A DNA stretch of 64,000 nt from Aquanectria penicillioides (lineage: Eukaryota; Ascomycota; Sordariomycetes; Hypocreales; Nectriaceae), in NCBI GenBank assembly GCA_003415625.1, contig PYIU01000010.1:992001-1056000 (forward strand). Direction: 5' to 3'. Positions 24,301-35,214 of this stretch are shown piece after piece. How positions within the stretch are numbered: the stretch's first letter is position 1; every line of letters begins with the position of its first letter. A model generated the notes under the pieces. That model ran no database searches and was not told the DNA's origin. It was given only the letters and a program-made list of their open reading frames with translations. Made by a program: the position numbers and the translations under genes.

Positions 24301-25405
24301 CTATTCCGATTGAGTCACCGAGTCGATGGCCTCGAACGTATTGTCCCAGATCTTCTGAGAAGCGCCCATATTTTCCAATTAGCTAACAAACTGCCTTGCT
24401 CCAAAACCTCCAACTTGTCGTCTATGGAAATAGCGAGCCACTATCTCCAAGGGCTAGAGTCTGTGCTGGGTCCCGCCCGCTTTGCACGGCGACGCCCTTG
24501 CCACCAAATTCCGCACTCGTCATCACATAGACGCATCGCTCTCCGGCCTCTTCCGGGGTAGACTCGACAAAGGTTCCAGGAGGCGGAGTTGGCTGGGGTC
24601 GAACATGTCACCCCAGCTCTTTACGAATAGATCGGTGCTGACCTTGCCCGGATGCGCGTAGATAAAGACAACATCCTTGTTCTCTGAAGCCTCGGCAATG
24701 CGCTTCAAAGTGAGTCTCACCGTTGTAGCAGCATGCCCCGTGAAGTTTGGAATATTGAAGCGGTCAGGCTCCTTCAGCGTTAGGTCGTCAAGGAAAATAT
24801 TCGTCGTCTCGCGTCCAGCGGCAAGAATGTTGATGACGGGCGCCGATTCCGATGACTTCGCTGCCGCCCGCAATTTAGAAAGGAGAGCAGTAACAAGTAC
24901 AATCTAGCTGTAGTATGATACGACTTGAGACGCCTCTAGTCCCTCAGAAGTCTCTAGAACGGCTGTCAGTTCAAGGGGCCAGGATACGTGGTTTGGATCA
25001 CTCACCTTGACGCCCAGCGAAGGGCAATTAACCTGCCGAGAGGAAGAGGAGGTCGATGCTGTCTTCCTGGGACACAATGAGGTCGGCAAGGCGCTGCGAC
25101 TCCTTGATCAGTGAGATCTGGCCTTCAACACACACGAGGACTGCCTTGGGGTTCAGCTGGCCCAGCTCAGCGAGCAAATCGTGATGACGACCCTCATTGC
25201 GGCCCGTACACCTTATGGGGAAGCCCCTGGACACCAAGTTCTTCAAGGCCCCCTTGCCAATTCCATCTGTGCCACCCACAAAGACCGCTGTCTTGGGAGC
25301 AATGGTCTTGGTGATGAGGGTGTTGGATGTACGGATAGGAGCGAGGAGTGACGTGGCCGAGATGCTCAAGTCAAGACACGGGATTGGGATGTGGGAATAA
25401 GGCAC
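24301..25405 (-). pseudogene. decayed short-chain dehydrogenase/reductase
   Basis: The family is clear: KTAVFVGGTDGIGKG (Rossmann Gly motif), DLLFLSAG, LPFAGR, then VINILAAGRET and DVVFIYAHPGKVSTDLF. The copy is broken many times. TAA at 25028-25030 interrupts SAG/LPFAGR; a spliceable intron follows; TAG at 24904-24906 falls after SYYS. Single-base deletions are inferred near 24590, 24424-24430 and 24371-24376, since the family C-terminus (TFVESTPEEAGERCV, then DDKLEVLEQ, then QKIWDNTFEA) appears in successive frames, ending at TAG 24301-24303. No in-frame ATG exists at the start; the frame opens with GTG at 25403-25405. With two in-frame stops this is a real pseudogene, whatever the cause of the frameshifts. 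Confidence 0.85.
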
Positions 25406-26018
25406 ACGGAATTTGAGTAGATTGAGTGATTTAAGAAAGCTTTACGTCCTAAATCAAAGGTTTCGCAATGGTGCTTATACAACGCTCTGCATGCATTTCC
25501 AGCCAAGTCACATAGTGTTTGTTGTATCTCCGCGCTGGCGAAATCGTCTCCGAGCAACAACAGATGAAAGCCGTCCCAGGATTGGTAATCATCAACTTGA
25601 CTCCATCTCATCGGAGAAGAGAGGGATTTGGGCTAACTCCGACGTCTACGGATGTTACTAGCACCGTTCTCGGCCAGATCGTTCCCAGAGGTGGCCTGGT
25701 GGACTGTCCTCCTTTGTGGCGGGGTAGGATGGCAGCACATGACGGTCAGGATGTTTTATAAGGCGAGCAAAGATGTACATGGTAACTTTCCTAACCAAAA
25801 TAGTGTTCCAGGCGGACGAAGGCTAATTATTCGTTCCACGACCTGAACATATCCCTACATCTGGACCCCGTCCCCGCGACAACACCATTCAACCCAACAT
25901 CACAATAACAACTACATCAAGCCGCCTGAGTTAAATGCCCGGCTGGACTTCTGCAATTCGGGTAAAGCGCCAAAGACCATCATCCATCTTCCACCCTTTT
26001 TCAACCAACATCAGCACC
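25406..26018. other. intergenic, no gene recognised
   Basis: Short frames only. The last 150 bp (C/A-rich, rich in AACA/CACC) resemble a fungal 5' leader for the small frame at 26019. Confidence 0.35.
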
Positions 26019-26268
26019 ATGGCATCGTTCCCGAACTGCATCTCGCTCATCAATCGCGATGTCCGAGACAATACCCAAACCATTGACATGTCTTTAGAGG
26101 AGGTTCACGACCTCTAAACCTCGCAGAGGCGACGAGAAGTCAATTCTAACAGTGAGATAGCTATTCAGGCGATGAAGGAGGCCGCTAGGACTTGGGGCGA
26201 CGTTCGCGAGCGGTATCTTGCTGCGTCTGTGACATTTGCTAGCAACTTCCGCAGGTGGGCGTTTAGCT
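26019..26268 (+). pseudogene. small hypothetical ORF with in-frame stop
   Basis: An ATG in good context (caccATGG) opens a frame that meets TAA at 26115-26117, then stays open in the same frame to TAG at 26266-26268. The part after the stop is helical and charged (EIAIQAMKEAARTWGDVRER). The stop could be a CAA to TAA change. About 82 codons without it. No family recognised; may equally be chance. Confidence 0.25.
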
Positions 26269-27316
26269 AGGCAATTTCCTAAGAATCAGTCACGGTACCG
26301 ATTGATCGATCCGATTTATTGATCACTTAATGGTAGTGTTAGCTAGAGCCTAGAACTTATGAAATGGTGGGCTGGATATTCTGAAGCAATATTTCTGGAA
26401 GGCTAAAGTTGCCCCCGAATGATGGCTGTGACCCAGTGACAAATAAGTTGGTCTTTGAGGATCATATTTACTATGTGTAGTATGTCGGTGAAGTTCTCTT
26501 TGTGCACTATTGACTATATTAGAATAATATTCGAATTGTTGGACGTAATGACTCCATTGTGAATTTGTCACTGAGGGAGACGATCCGGCACCTTCGGGCA
26601 ATCAGATCTGGATGTGGAAAAGAAGTATACAAAAGTTAGCTCAATGGAAATTTGGCGCAATATCCGGTTCAATTCCTCTACATTTAATACCATCCTTCCT
26701 AATCAGTAAACGGGATCACATCGCTTGCCTGCGATGATTTGGGATCCGTTGAGCCGAGACCCCTCAGGTTGGTTGCCTCGGCGATATTCTTCACAATCAC
26801 CAGTTATGAGTACAAGGGAAAAAGAATGATAAACTGGCATTTAAACTAGTAGAACTCTCGTATTCTACCACAGATGTGTCCCAACCCTCTACTCCGCCTA
26901 GTTCAGGGCTTGTGGGCTCAACCTGTTATGCAGGCGCCTCTTGAGCCTAGCTCAACTAGAGTGGATACAGAACACAGCCAAGATGAAAAACCACTAAGAC
27001 CAAAAAGAGGCAAAGGTACGACAGAGCAATGAACACTGGCGATTTGCAGGAGAGCGGGGTACCTTGTCCCCCCATGCAAGCAGGAATTAGCTACAGCAAG
27101 GGGCTGATCAATCGGATGCCGCAAATTTATCTGCATGGGGCGCCGGATAAGTAAGGGGAGATAAGGAATCGTCGTGCCATGATGATGATAAAACCATCTT
27201 TCCCGGCAGTTTAGCCCAGGGTCCAAATTGTTCATGTCCCTTTTCCTCCAATTCTCCCGTTTCCCGCGTAAAACAGGTTGCCAGCAAGCCCATTCCACGG
27301 CTCGAACTGCAATCAA
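26269..27316. other. AT-rich intergenic, no gene recognised
   Basis: No supported gene or repeat; 26280-26880 is rather AT-rich. The stretch near 27250-27316 should include the promoter of the downstream regulator. Confidence 0.35.
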
Positions 27317-29425
27317 ATGTCAGAAACTTCATCACCGTCCGGATGTCCACCAACACAGCGTAAGAGCCCGCCGCGGAAGCGTCACGTCACCTCCCGAGAT
27401 CGGCATGGGTGCATAACGTGTCGAAAGAGGCACCTGAGGTGTGACAAGAAGCATCCAGAATGCAACAATGTTGGTTGACCGAGGCCAGTTACTGAGCGTG
27501 GTTGAAGGCTAACCTAGACCGCCGTGTAGTGTCTGAAAATCAACCGACACTGCGAAGGATACGAAAAGAGAATTGCCTTTTGTGACGAGACCTTCTTCGT
27601 TACGCAAAAAGTCCTGGGCAAACTTCCCAAGCGAGCACGTGCGCGAGAGACATCACGGGCTGGGAATTCAGCGTCCAGCGTTGACGCGTCATTGATCGAC
27701 AAGGCTGTTTTGCCTATTGTGAACGTAGTCGAAAATGACCAGCTCTCACCCGGAAATGGAGTTTTGCCTATGCCAGAAACTGAGGATTGGATACCCCAGG
27801 ACTGGGGGCTGTCCCCGATGGGCCAAAATAGTCCTGATCTCGCAGTTCAGCTCGCATCGCCATCTTTGTTCCTCAGCATGAACGACCTCGATACGAACAA
27901 TTTGCTCGGAATCACGTCTTTGAATCTGAGCCAGAACGTCCTCTCGCCATGCTCCTCCCTTCCGAGCCCACCTGTTCCCAACCTTGCCGTAGCGACGCAA
28001 TCCTTTTCTTCTATACAGGATCAAGATTATCTACAGAGACTTAGAAATGGTCAAATCGAAGGCCTCAAGTCAATCTTGCCGATTCAAGACATGGTTTCGA
28101 ACGACTCGATTATGGCATCTCACTGTTGGAGCGCAGCACTCGCACTCTCAGCACTAACTTTCTGCCAACAAGATCGCTTCGCAACAACAGAATCGAAACG
28201 ACATGCTTTGCAACATTACAAGAATTCATTGGAGTGCCTGGGTAAAATATACCCCCAACAATCATTAGGCATGTTCCAGTATTGCGGACTCGATGATGTA
28301 CTTGGGTGGTTTTTGACGCGATTATTGCTTGCCAACTTCGACTTGTGTCGCGGATGCCTCACTTCCTGGCGGGATCACCTCCGATTAGCAGGAAGAATGT
28401 TCAGCTCGTGCCACAAACAAATTCTCGCCGATTCGCGTGGTCGTCAACTAGCTCACGCCTTTGCGAGAATGGCTCTGCTTGTAGAATTACAGAATCATGA
28501 TTCTTCCTTGACTCGAGTGCAGGACATGAATCCTGGTGTGGCTAGCCAGCTCAGCTCTATGATGGAAGAATCGGATTCTTCTCGAGATCGCTTACTAGTA
28601 CTGATCAGAAATGTTGCCAAACTGGAGATAAAATTCCGATACCGACCAGAGCTTCATGAGAAGTGGGCAAGAAAGCTGGAGCAGATTGATGCAAAGTTGA
28701 CGGAGTGGCAACAAAGATTACCATCCTCAGAACTACCCGTAGATACAGGCGTTGCAGATGCTGTGGCTTTTCCTGTTGATCCTGGGTCGTCATTCTCATC
28801 ACTAGCCGTCATGCCATTGACTTTTGTTAATTCTCCGGACCCATACACAGCTGCGGTCAACTATGCGCACTTCCTCTGTGCCAGGATGCGTGCCCGTACC
28901 CGATACCAACTCAATGGCGAAAAGATCAAACCACCAGAAACAGAATCCACAGTCCTATATACGTGCCGAATCGCGGCCGGGCTTTCACCCCGTGGGTGCG
29001 CTCGGACAAACACTTTTGGGCACGGCATGATGCCTTCTCTTGTCGGTTCATATCACTGGACTTCCAATCAACAAATTCGGCACTGGATCTCGTCTTGGTT
29101 GCAAGGTTATGAAGACGAAGGTGGTCGTGAGGGGCTCTGGAATGTGCATCAAACGAGAAGACTAATGAAGTTCCTGGATGACGAGGCGAGCCGTCGAGCG
29201 ACTACCTCGGGGCACTGGCACATTATTGCTGCTAGAATAGAGGATGAGGAGGAATCTAGTGACGAAGAATACTCGATTGAAGAAAAGTCACTGCAAACCA
29301 TGTCCTTCGCGGCTGACTACAAGTTGAGAGGCAATTTCTTACAGTACACGACAGAGACGCCGTTCAAGGTTGTTGTACACTCACGGACACCAAACGGCTG
29401 GGAAACAGACTACTACGTGGTATAA
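27317..29425 (+). CDS. Zn2Cys6 transcription factor
   Basis: A 682-residue regulator in two exons, 27317-27469 and 27530-29425. The intron splits the zinc cluster: exon 1 ends at Asn51 and exon 2 starts with Cys52. Using the tag at 27527-27529 as acceptor avoids an apparent stop and gives perfect spacing: Cys32, 35, 42, 49, 52 and 59. The donor GTTGGT is unusual but a GGCTAAC branch site is present. A long low-complexity linker precedes a C-terminal all-alpha fungal regulatory region (QRLRNGQIEGLKSILP, then RLLLANFDLCRGCLTSWRDH) and an acidic tail (EDEEESSDEEYS) suited to activation. It closes the right side of the metabolism-like block. Confidence 0.88.
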
Positions 29426-30803
29426 TGATAGGAAAGAAATGAATGGGTCTAAAAATGCTGTGAGGGCAATCTTACATGAGCGGGAGGAAGTTTATATGTT
29501 CGGTTTCAGGTCTGGGCTAGTATCGATGTATCCAAAGCACTCGGCCACGACGTTGCCGCTGTCATCTTGGCATCTATAGGTCACTCAGACAACCTAAAAA
29601 GAAAAATCAACATAATTTATCCCAATGCAGCATCAAGGACTATTGTACAAGTAGGCTCTTGATGATGCGGAAGAAAATAGCATAACAAAGATGGGTGGTT
29701 TCGCCTTCGTCAATGTCCTAACTAATGAGAATTTTTTTTCTTAATTATTTACCATCTGATTGGTAGATTTGACTACCCTTCGCATTTTTAATTCATCAAA
29801 ATTGTTTCATAAGTCCTCGCATGCTTTTTTATACTCCTTCGCAAGTGACGTGTTACTACTGACTTCTCGGAACGCGCCCGAGGTATGTAAGTCGCTATGT
29901 GCGATAGTGTGAAGATCTTGAATGTACTTTCGCTTTTTAATGTTAGGATAAGAAGAAGATGGTACCTGTGGGCTTATTAATACGATCCAGTGATAGGTCA
30001 GGGAAAGTGTCTTCGAACACGAAGGCACGAGACTTTGGCAGCGGTTCAAACAGACTATGAAGAATGCTATCCCAATAATTGAGATATAAAATTAACAGTT
30101 CAAACCCAGGAGCTATCTACGGCTCTAGCGCTTGCTAGGGAAGATTACTCGTTGTCAAGTCCTCTGCATCCCATTCAACTGATCACAGTACTCCGTACAG
30201 ACCGAATGCAGCCGAAACCTGGCCGACTGAGGGGTCATATTATCGAATAGTGGGAAAAGAACAAAGAAAGAATGCGAAAATAATCCCCGTGATCAAAACG
30301 CTCACACATCTTATGTCAGGTCATTTCCGATTGCCAAAGGCCGTTCATCAGGGGGCCAGCTGAATCTGCCTAGCCAACAAACGTCAAGTCCCTGATTGAC
30401 TTGCGGACAGTGTTGGTCTAATTCTGAAACAAGCTGGATTCTTCGGGAGCATTGCCTTATGGGCGGACCCAAAACCCTGCCAATCAAAGCTCCAAAGTCT
30501 AGCGTCATCCTTGCTAGTCGAAATTACCATAGGACTTCAAAACACGGATGATTTAGACTGCGGCTGAGGCATAGCCAACAACCAACAGAGTGGCGCTACT
30601 CGCAGCAAGGGCCTCGTGTCGTGGAATGAATCTCTAGGAAGGATTCAGCGCTGGAAATTAGCATCTTTACTTAACGGTCTAAGCCCGCAGTTAGTTTTTG
30701 GTTGCGGCTTGTACTTTCATTGCTAATCGCATGTTCACAGCCTTCCTACTCAGTTACTGATCGCATCCCCATCCGCCATAGACGATTAAATCGACCCAGG
30801 AAA
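29426..30803. other. intergenic, no gene recognised
   Basis: About 1.4 kb without a supported gene, tRNA or repeat. It holds the promoter of the GPI-anchored protein gene; its 5' leader is C/A-rich just before 30804. Confidence 0.4.
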
Positions 30804-31557
30804 ATGTTGGCCTCGTTTTCGCTACTTGCTTTTGCGGTGGCCGGCGCCGTCGCATCAGAAACCACAACATCAGTCTGGATTCCATACTACGAACCCGGCG
30901 AGCGTGCTCAGAAGAGAGGGATTAACGCTTCAATCATCAATGTCGCATCTGAGTCCACTACTCTCGTGTTGAATTGCCCAACCGGCATTCCGCGCTGTAA
31001 TTTTATCAACGACCTCACCCTTACATACGGGCCCACGACCGCTATTTACACCTGGACAGCCGATTCCAAAGACCAGGGTTTGACGTATAAGAGTAGCAGG
31101 TATGCATTTTGCAATGCCGGAGCTGGCACGTTTAACGCCCTCCCGAATCAATCCTAATCTACGTCACAGGAGCCAATCCGTGGGCTGCTCGCTTAACACC
31201 AAGGTTACGGGAGCTATTTGCACCATAGAGACTACCGACATCTCCAAAGCCTCAACAGTATATAAATCTATGCTCTTTGAGTATTTCTACACCAATACGT
31301 TTGCTGTTACCATCACCGCCGCCGGCAGTCAAAGTCAGACAAGCGACATTACAACTCAGACTCAAGCAGATGCGGGTGCCACTCCTGGTGCCTCGACCAC
31401 CGCCACTGCCTTTTCAACACCAAGCACTCCCGCACCTTCAACTTCCGGGGTCACGGCGTCCAGCTCAAATTCTGGCAATGCTGGCCCCCCTGTAGCAACT
31501 CAGAACGCCTTTATGGCGGTTGCCGTGGCAGTTGGTGGTGCGGCTGTATTGTTGTAA
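30804..31557 (+). CDS. small secreted GPI-anchored cell-surface protein
   Basis: 227 residues in two exons, 30804-31099 and 31170-31557, joined within an Arg codon. A clear signal peptide (MLASFSLLAFAVAGAVAS) is followed by a Cys-containing domain with VASESTTLVLNCPTG and TYGPTTAIYTWTAD, then a long Ser/Thr/Ala/Pro-rich stalk, and a short hydrophobic tail (AFMAVAVAVGGAAVLL) after Ser-Asn-Gly-rich residues that could be the omega site. This is the layout of fungal GPI proteins of the wall or membrane. No enzymatic motif seen. Function unknown; surface coat or adhesion are only guesses. Confidence 0.85.
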
Positions 31558-31970
31558 ACACTTGGAGTGGCTCGCACCTGATTGATTAGTTATTTGATAC
31601 CCTTGAAATAGAAACCATGTTCTGAAAAGAAAAAATGCAATTTGATAATCTTGAACAAATGCGCAACTAGATGACGGATGTTCTACACTAGCCTCGATGA
31701 ATTGAAACTCAGAGTTTGATGGACGAGTCCAAAACGTGCATGTGCATTGCCATCCCGGATCGAATACAATACTCGTATAAATACACCCCAATGGCGCTTT
31801 ATTGGTGCTATTGTGGAATCCCCCCGACTCATACATGCCTCGCTAAGTCTGAGATGTCCTTGTCCTTCGGTGACATGTGTATGGTAATGATGCTGCCAGA
31901 CTTACAGGCGACGGACACCATAGTCTCTCTCACTACCCAGCTAAATCTATCAGCCTTGGAGCCGTTATAA
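31558..31970. other. intergenic
   Basis: Should include 3' UTR of the GPI protein gene. No gene or repeat recognised. Confidence 0.35.
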
Positions 31971-32601
31971 TTACGTGGTAGTCACAAAACCTTGCGGCCA
32001 TTCCATGTCATCCAGGAAGAATCCGGGTCTAAACCACACCCAGACGAGGAAATACTCTGTGGCTGAAGTGACAAGGAATCGCCCATTGAGCGAGAAGCCT
32101 ATCGCAGGCGAGCGTGCGTCGTGCAATATCCCTTTGCAATATCCGTCTTTCTTTACTCATGTTTGCGATCAAATCGTATAAAACTACCTCAAGTGTATCT
32201 CTTCCCCCGATTGCGAGAAGATTACCTCTAGGACTGAAAGCAAGCACTAGTTGTCCATGAAATTTCCACGTACTAGAGAGTTCAGGCAAGTCTATTGTTC
32301 GGTTTAATATACCCGTTCTTGTATCCTACAGGTGCACAAACGATGATTGAAATGGCGATGTGGCTATCCACTGACCATCAGGGCCATTGTCGCCCGACAT
32401 GGCAATGGAACTCTGTGTTTCGGAACAGGCGATTGTGCGGCGTATTTTGCCCTTGTCCAGATCAAATATTTGAAAAATTTTCTTCGTTGAAAATGATATC
32501 GCTCGGTCATCCGAAAAAAGTGCCACTGATATAGTGTAACCGTCATAATCTGCACTCACCCAGCCAACATGGCCTGTGGGGGTTCCAAGTTCACGAAACA
32601 T
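31971..32601 (-). pseudogene. WD40-repeat remnant
   Basis: Minus-strand frames encode WD40 blades: GHVGWVSADYDGYTISVALFSDD, IFQIFDLDKGKI, VHL then DTRTG, LVLAFSPRGNLLAIGG, and IGFSLNGRFLVTSATEYF near the end. TAG at 32326-32328 stands where the family has the Trp of the LWD motif (TGG to TAG). A 13-bp tandem duplication at 32122-32144 breaks the frame; without it the last blade reads in phase to TAA at 31971. No upstream partner domain survives. In fungi such C-terminal WD40 arrays often belong to NACHT-WD40 NLR proteins, so this may be the stump of one. That origin is inferred. Confidence 0.75.
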
Positions 32602-32898
32602 ACGCTATTGAGTGGCTACATGAATCTTTACCAGCATTTACTACCCCAAATTACTCCCTATTGCCATATTATCGCACCCACTCCCGAAATTCTTGATGTT
32701 TATCATAATTTATTCGACTGCTAAGACTTGGATCCAAGCGAAACTCGAAAAAATAAACAAGGCAATGGCTTTCCAGTTGCTAAAGGAGTCTTTTTCGAGT
32801 CCCCCTTACTCTGTCATCCAATTCAACCATCACCAGTCGCATTTTCTATCTGCACCTCATACCTTGTACAATGTTCATGTAGTGGTTTTTTGACAAAT

Positions 32899-35214
32899 CT
32901 AACAATACCTTTTACCTGGCTTTACATACCCTATCTTAGATTCTTCATCCCTATCGAATTGCCATTGCTCGTCCTTTTCAGTCCTCATCCTCATTTGAAG
33001 CCTGTCGCCATTCTCAACTTCCCTCACTACCATGACATTCTTCCACGTCTGCGAGCTGTTCACGCCAGCTGAAACATTGTTAATCCTCTCTGGGGCACTC
33101 GATTGAAGTGTGAAAACAAGCATCTCCCCAACATTTTCCCAACTATTGCTGTGCCATGTATTTGGGTGAAGCAAAATCGTCACAAAATGCACTAGTGCAA
33201 TAAGAGCGTGAAGAAGTAAAACGGCAAAGGCTAGAGGGATAAGAATGCTGTCTTTAAATCCATAACCATATCGATATTGGTGGTATGTAATATCCAACAC
33301 AGTATCTTGGGGCCCAGGTGGCGGGTCGGGAAAGCTGCTTTTCATGCTTTCATTGGCAGAGTAGAGTTTTCGAGGGTTTGAATATGCTATAGCATCGGTG
33401 ATAGACAATGCAAGAAGTGTCGATAAGCAAGCACTATCAATATCTTCCTGACAATACTTAGATGCATTCCGATAAATGGGATTCGCGGTCGAGCCAGTTG
33501 AACCCGCAGAGGGAATGCCAATACCATCGAGCCATTCGTTCCGCAAACTTATGATGTCTTCTAGTTTTGAATCATAGAGTATCGTAGTTTCAATATCGAA
33601 AGGCGAAGATTCCAAACTTGTTTCAAATTCATACCAATACTTGGCATTGCGGGAGATCTCGGCTCTGGTCCATTGGGCGCGGACGACACAAAGCTCAATC
33701 CTGCTCTCACGACCAGTAGTCGTAGCTTTCCCCTCTGATTCAGCTGCATGACTCATAAAAAGCACTGCCGAACTAATTGTAGAGTTGAACTTTTCTCGCA
33801 GGTCCAGGAAAAAATTCAATGGCGGGCTCTCCTCTTCCTTTGTTGAGTTGTTGAAAGTGCTGATTTCGTTTTTCAGGTGTAATGTGACATTAGGGTAATC
33901 TGAGTTGAAGGAAAACGGCTCTACTTCCTCAGGTCTGATCGTTTTCCCAAACCATTGTGGGCCACTGCAAATAACGCCTACTAGAGGTTGCTTCAACTTC
34001 TGTGTTCCCCTTGAACTCTTCTGCCTAGTCCTAACAATCAGGTCGTAATGTCGAGCGTTAATCAGTCGCAATTCTGGGGGAGGGTCGGAACTGAAGGTCG
34101 TCGGGGTTGTTGCAAACACGATTCCAGTGCGCCAATTATAGCCAAGTGAGATCGGTCGTTGTGGAGTGTATGGCTGAATATTGAAGGATGTATTGAGTAA
34201 ATTGGGGAGTTCTGGGAGCTCATTGACAACGACTTTGAATCGGCTCACCATCAAATCTCGACTCAGTTCTTCGCAATCGTCTTCATATTGATCTTGACTT
34301 GGTTCGCACCATTTGAAGGGAACAAGGTCCTGTGTATCCAGTTCCAGCTTCCAGATATCGCCAGGCAAATAGCACACGGCACGTTCATCAGCCACTTCTT
34401 TCAGAATCTCATCCGTAATATCCCACCAGTCTTGTCGAGGAATCATAGCAGTCGCTGAGAAAGGACTAGCTGCCAATGAAAGAAAGATAATAAGAATAAT
34501 CACAGCACCGGTAGAAGCATGGGATCGATGCTTGCGAGCTGTGTGAGCCCATGAGCCCCAGAACTCCCGGCTGAACAAGTATTGAATCGCCGTACCTGTC
34601 TGAAAAGGTGACGACACGAAGCCCAAAGGGATTCCATGGCCTTTCAGGAGACCATGACGAATCCTGTGTAGCAGTATGTCAATTAGAGACATGATTATCA
34701 ATGATTCATGTGCCTTTGCTGCAAATTGGAGAGCGCTCAGTTCATCGCTGGTAGGATGACCAAGGGGCCACTGGAGACCTTCAAGGTAGATTCCAAAAAG
34801 CCCAAGTGTGATTGCAATGGCTGGAAGATGATACAGGGCAAAGTGGCCCAAAATTGACGGTCTGCTATTGTTGCAAACTTCCTTGGGGCGCTCCTCGGTG
34901 TTCCAGACCTTCGTCCAAAATGCTGCAATGCCGCCCAGGCCAACATATTCGCGACGCTTTGCCCAACTTTTGTCAGCACGGGGCGCGCGAATTGCAGATG
35001 ATGAATCATTCTGCGGCACCCATGGCGTGTTTGAGCCGCTGCTCGTCTTTTGTTGCAGTGGCCATCCGCTGTCTACCAAGTCTGCGTTTTGTATGCCGTC
35101 ATTCGTATTGTTGTTATGCTCGCGGCGAGACTTGTCAAAATTTCCCAGTGAAGACGAATCATTGTCATAGTCTTGCAAGATGCAAAGTTCGAAGCCGTCG
35201 CTTTCTGAGGACAT
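32899..35214 (-). CDS. large fungal membrane protein of unknown function
   Basis: A single 771-codon exon with no family I can name. The N-terminus is polar and acidic. Hydrophobic segments: around residues 125-150 (LYHLPAIAITLGLFGIYLEG), a weaker one near 170, one near 240 (GAVIILIIFLSLAASPFSA), and a long C-terminal one (ILIPLAFAVLLLHALIALVH). Between the third and the last lies a roughly 400-residue domain with several N-glycosylation sequons (NTSF, NVTL, NNST, NSTI), suggesting it faces outward or into the lumen. A short cytosolic tail follows. The long uninterrupted frame argues for a functional gene. Plasma-membrane sensor or structural protein are both possible. Confidence 0.8.
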   Translation of the reverse strand: MSSESDGFELCILQDYDNDSSSLGNFDKSRREHNNNTNDGIQNADLVDSGWPLQQKTSSGSNTPWVPQNDSSSAIRAPRADKSWAKRREYVGLGGIAAFWTKVWNTEERPKEVCNNSRPSILGHFALYHLPAIAITLGLFGIYLEGLQWPLGHPTSDELSALQFAAKAHESLIIMSLIDILLHRIRHGLLKGHGIPLGFVSSPFQTGTAIQYLFSREFWGSWAHTARKHRSHASTGAVIILIIFLSLAASPFSATAMIPRQDWWDITDEILKEVADERAVCYLPGDIWKLELDTQDLVPFKWCEPSQDQYEDDCEELSRDLMVSRFKVVVNELPELPNLLNTSFNIQPYTPQRPISLGYNWRTGIVFATTPTTFSSDPPPELRLINARHYDLIVRTRQKSSRGTQKLKQPLVGVICSGPQWFGKTIRPEEVEPFSFNSDYPNVTLHLKNEISTFNNSTKEEESPPLNFFLDLREKFNSTISSAVLFMSHAAESEGKATTTGRESRIELCVVRAQWTRAEISRNAKYWYEFETSLESSPFDIETTILYDSKLEDIISLRNEWLDGIGIPSAGSTGSTANPIYRNASKYCQEDIDSACLSTLLALSITDAIAYSNPRKLYSANESMKSSFPDPPPGPQDTVLDITYHQYRYGYGFKDSILIPLAFAVLLLHALIALVHFVTILLHPNTWHSNSWENVGEMLVFTLQSSAPERINNVSAGVNSSQTWKNVMVVREVENGDRLQMRMRTEKDEQWQFDRDEESKIGYVKPGKRYC

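Noticed and set aside
26650..26700. Possible tRNA T-arm (ggttcaattcc)
   Set aside because: No matching acceptor, D or anticodon stems nearby. Similar words near 15197 and 54533 lie inside coding sequence.
27470..27529. Stop codon inside the zinc cluster of the regulator at 27317
   Set aside because: Using the acceptor at 27527-27529 removes the stop and restores exact Cys spacing; the gene is intact.
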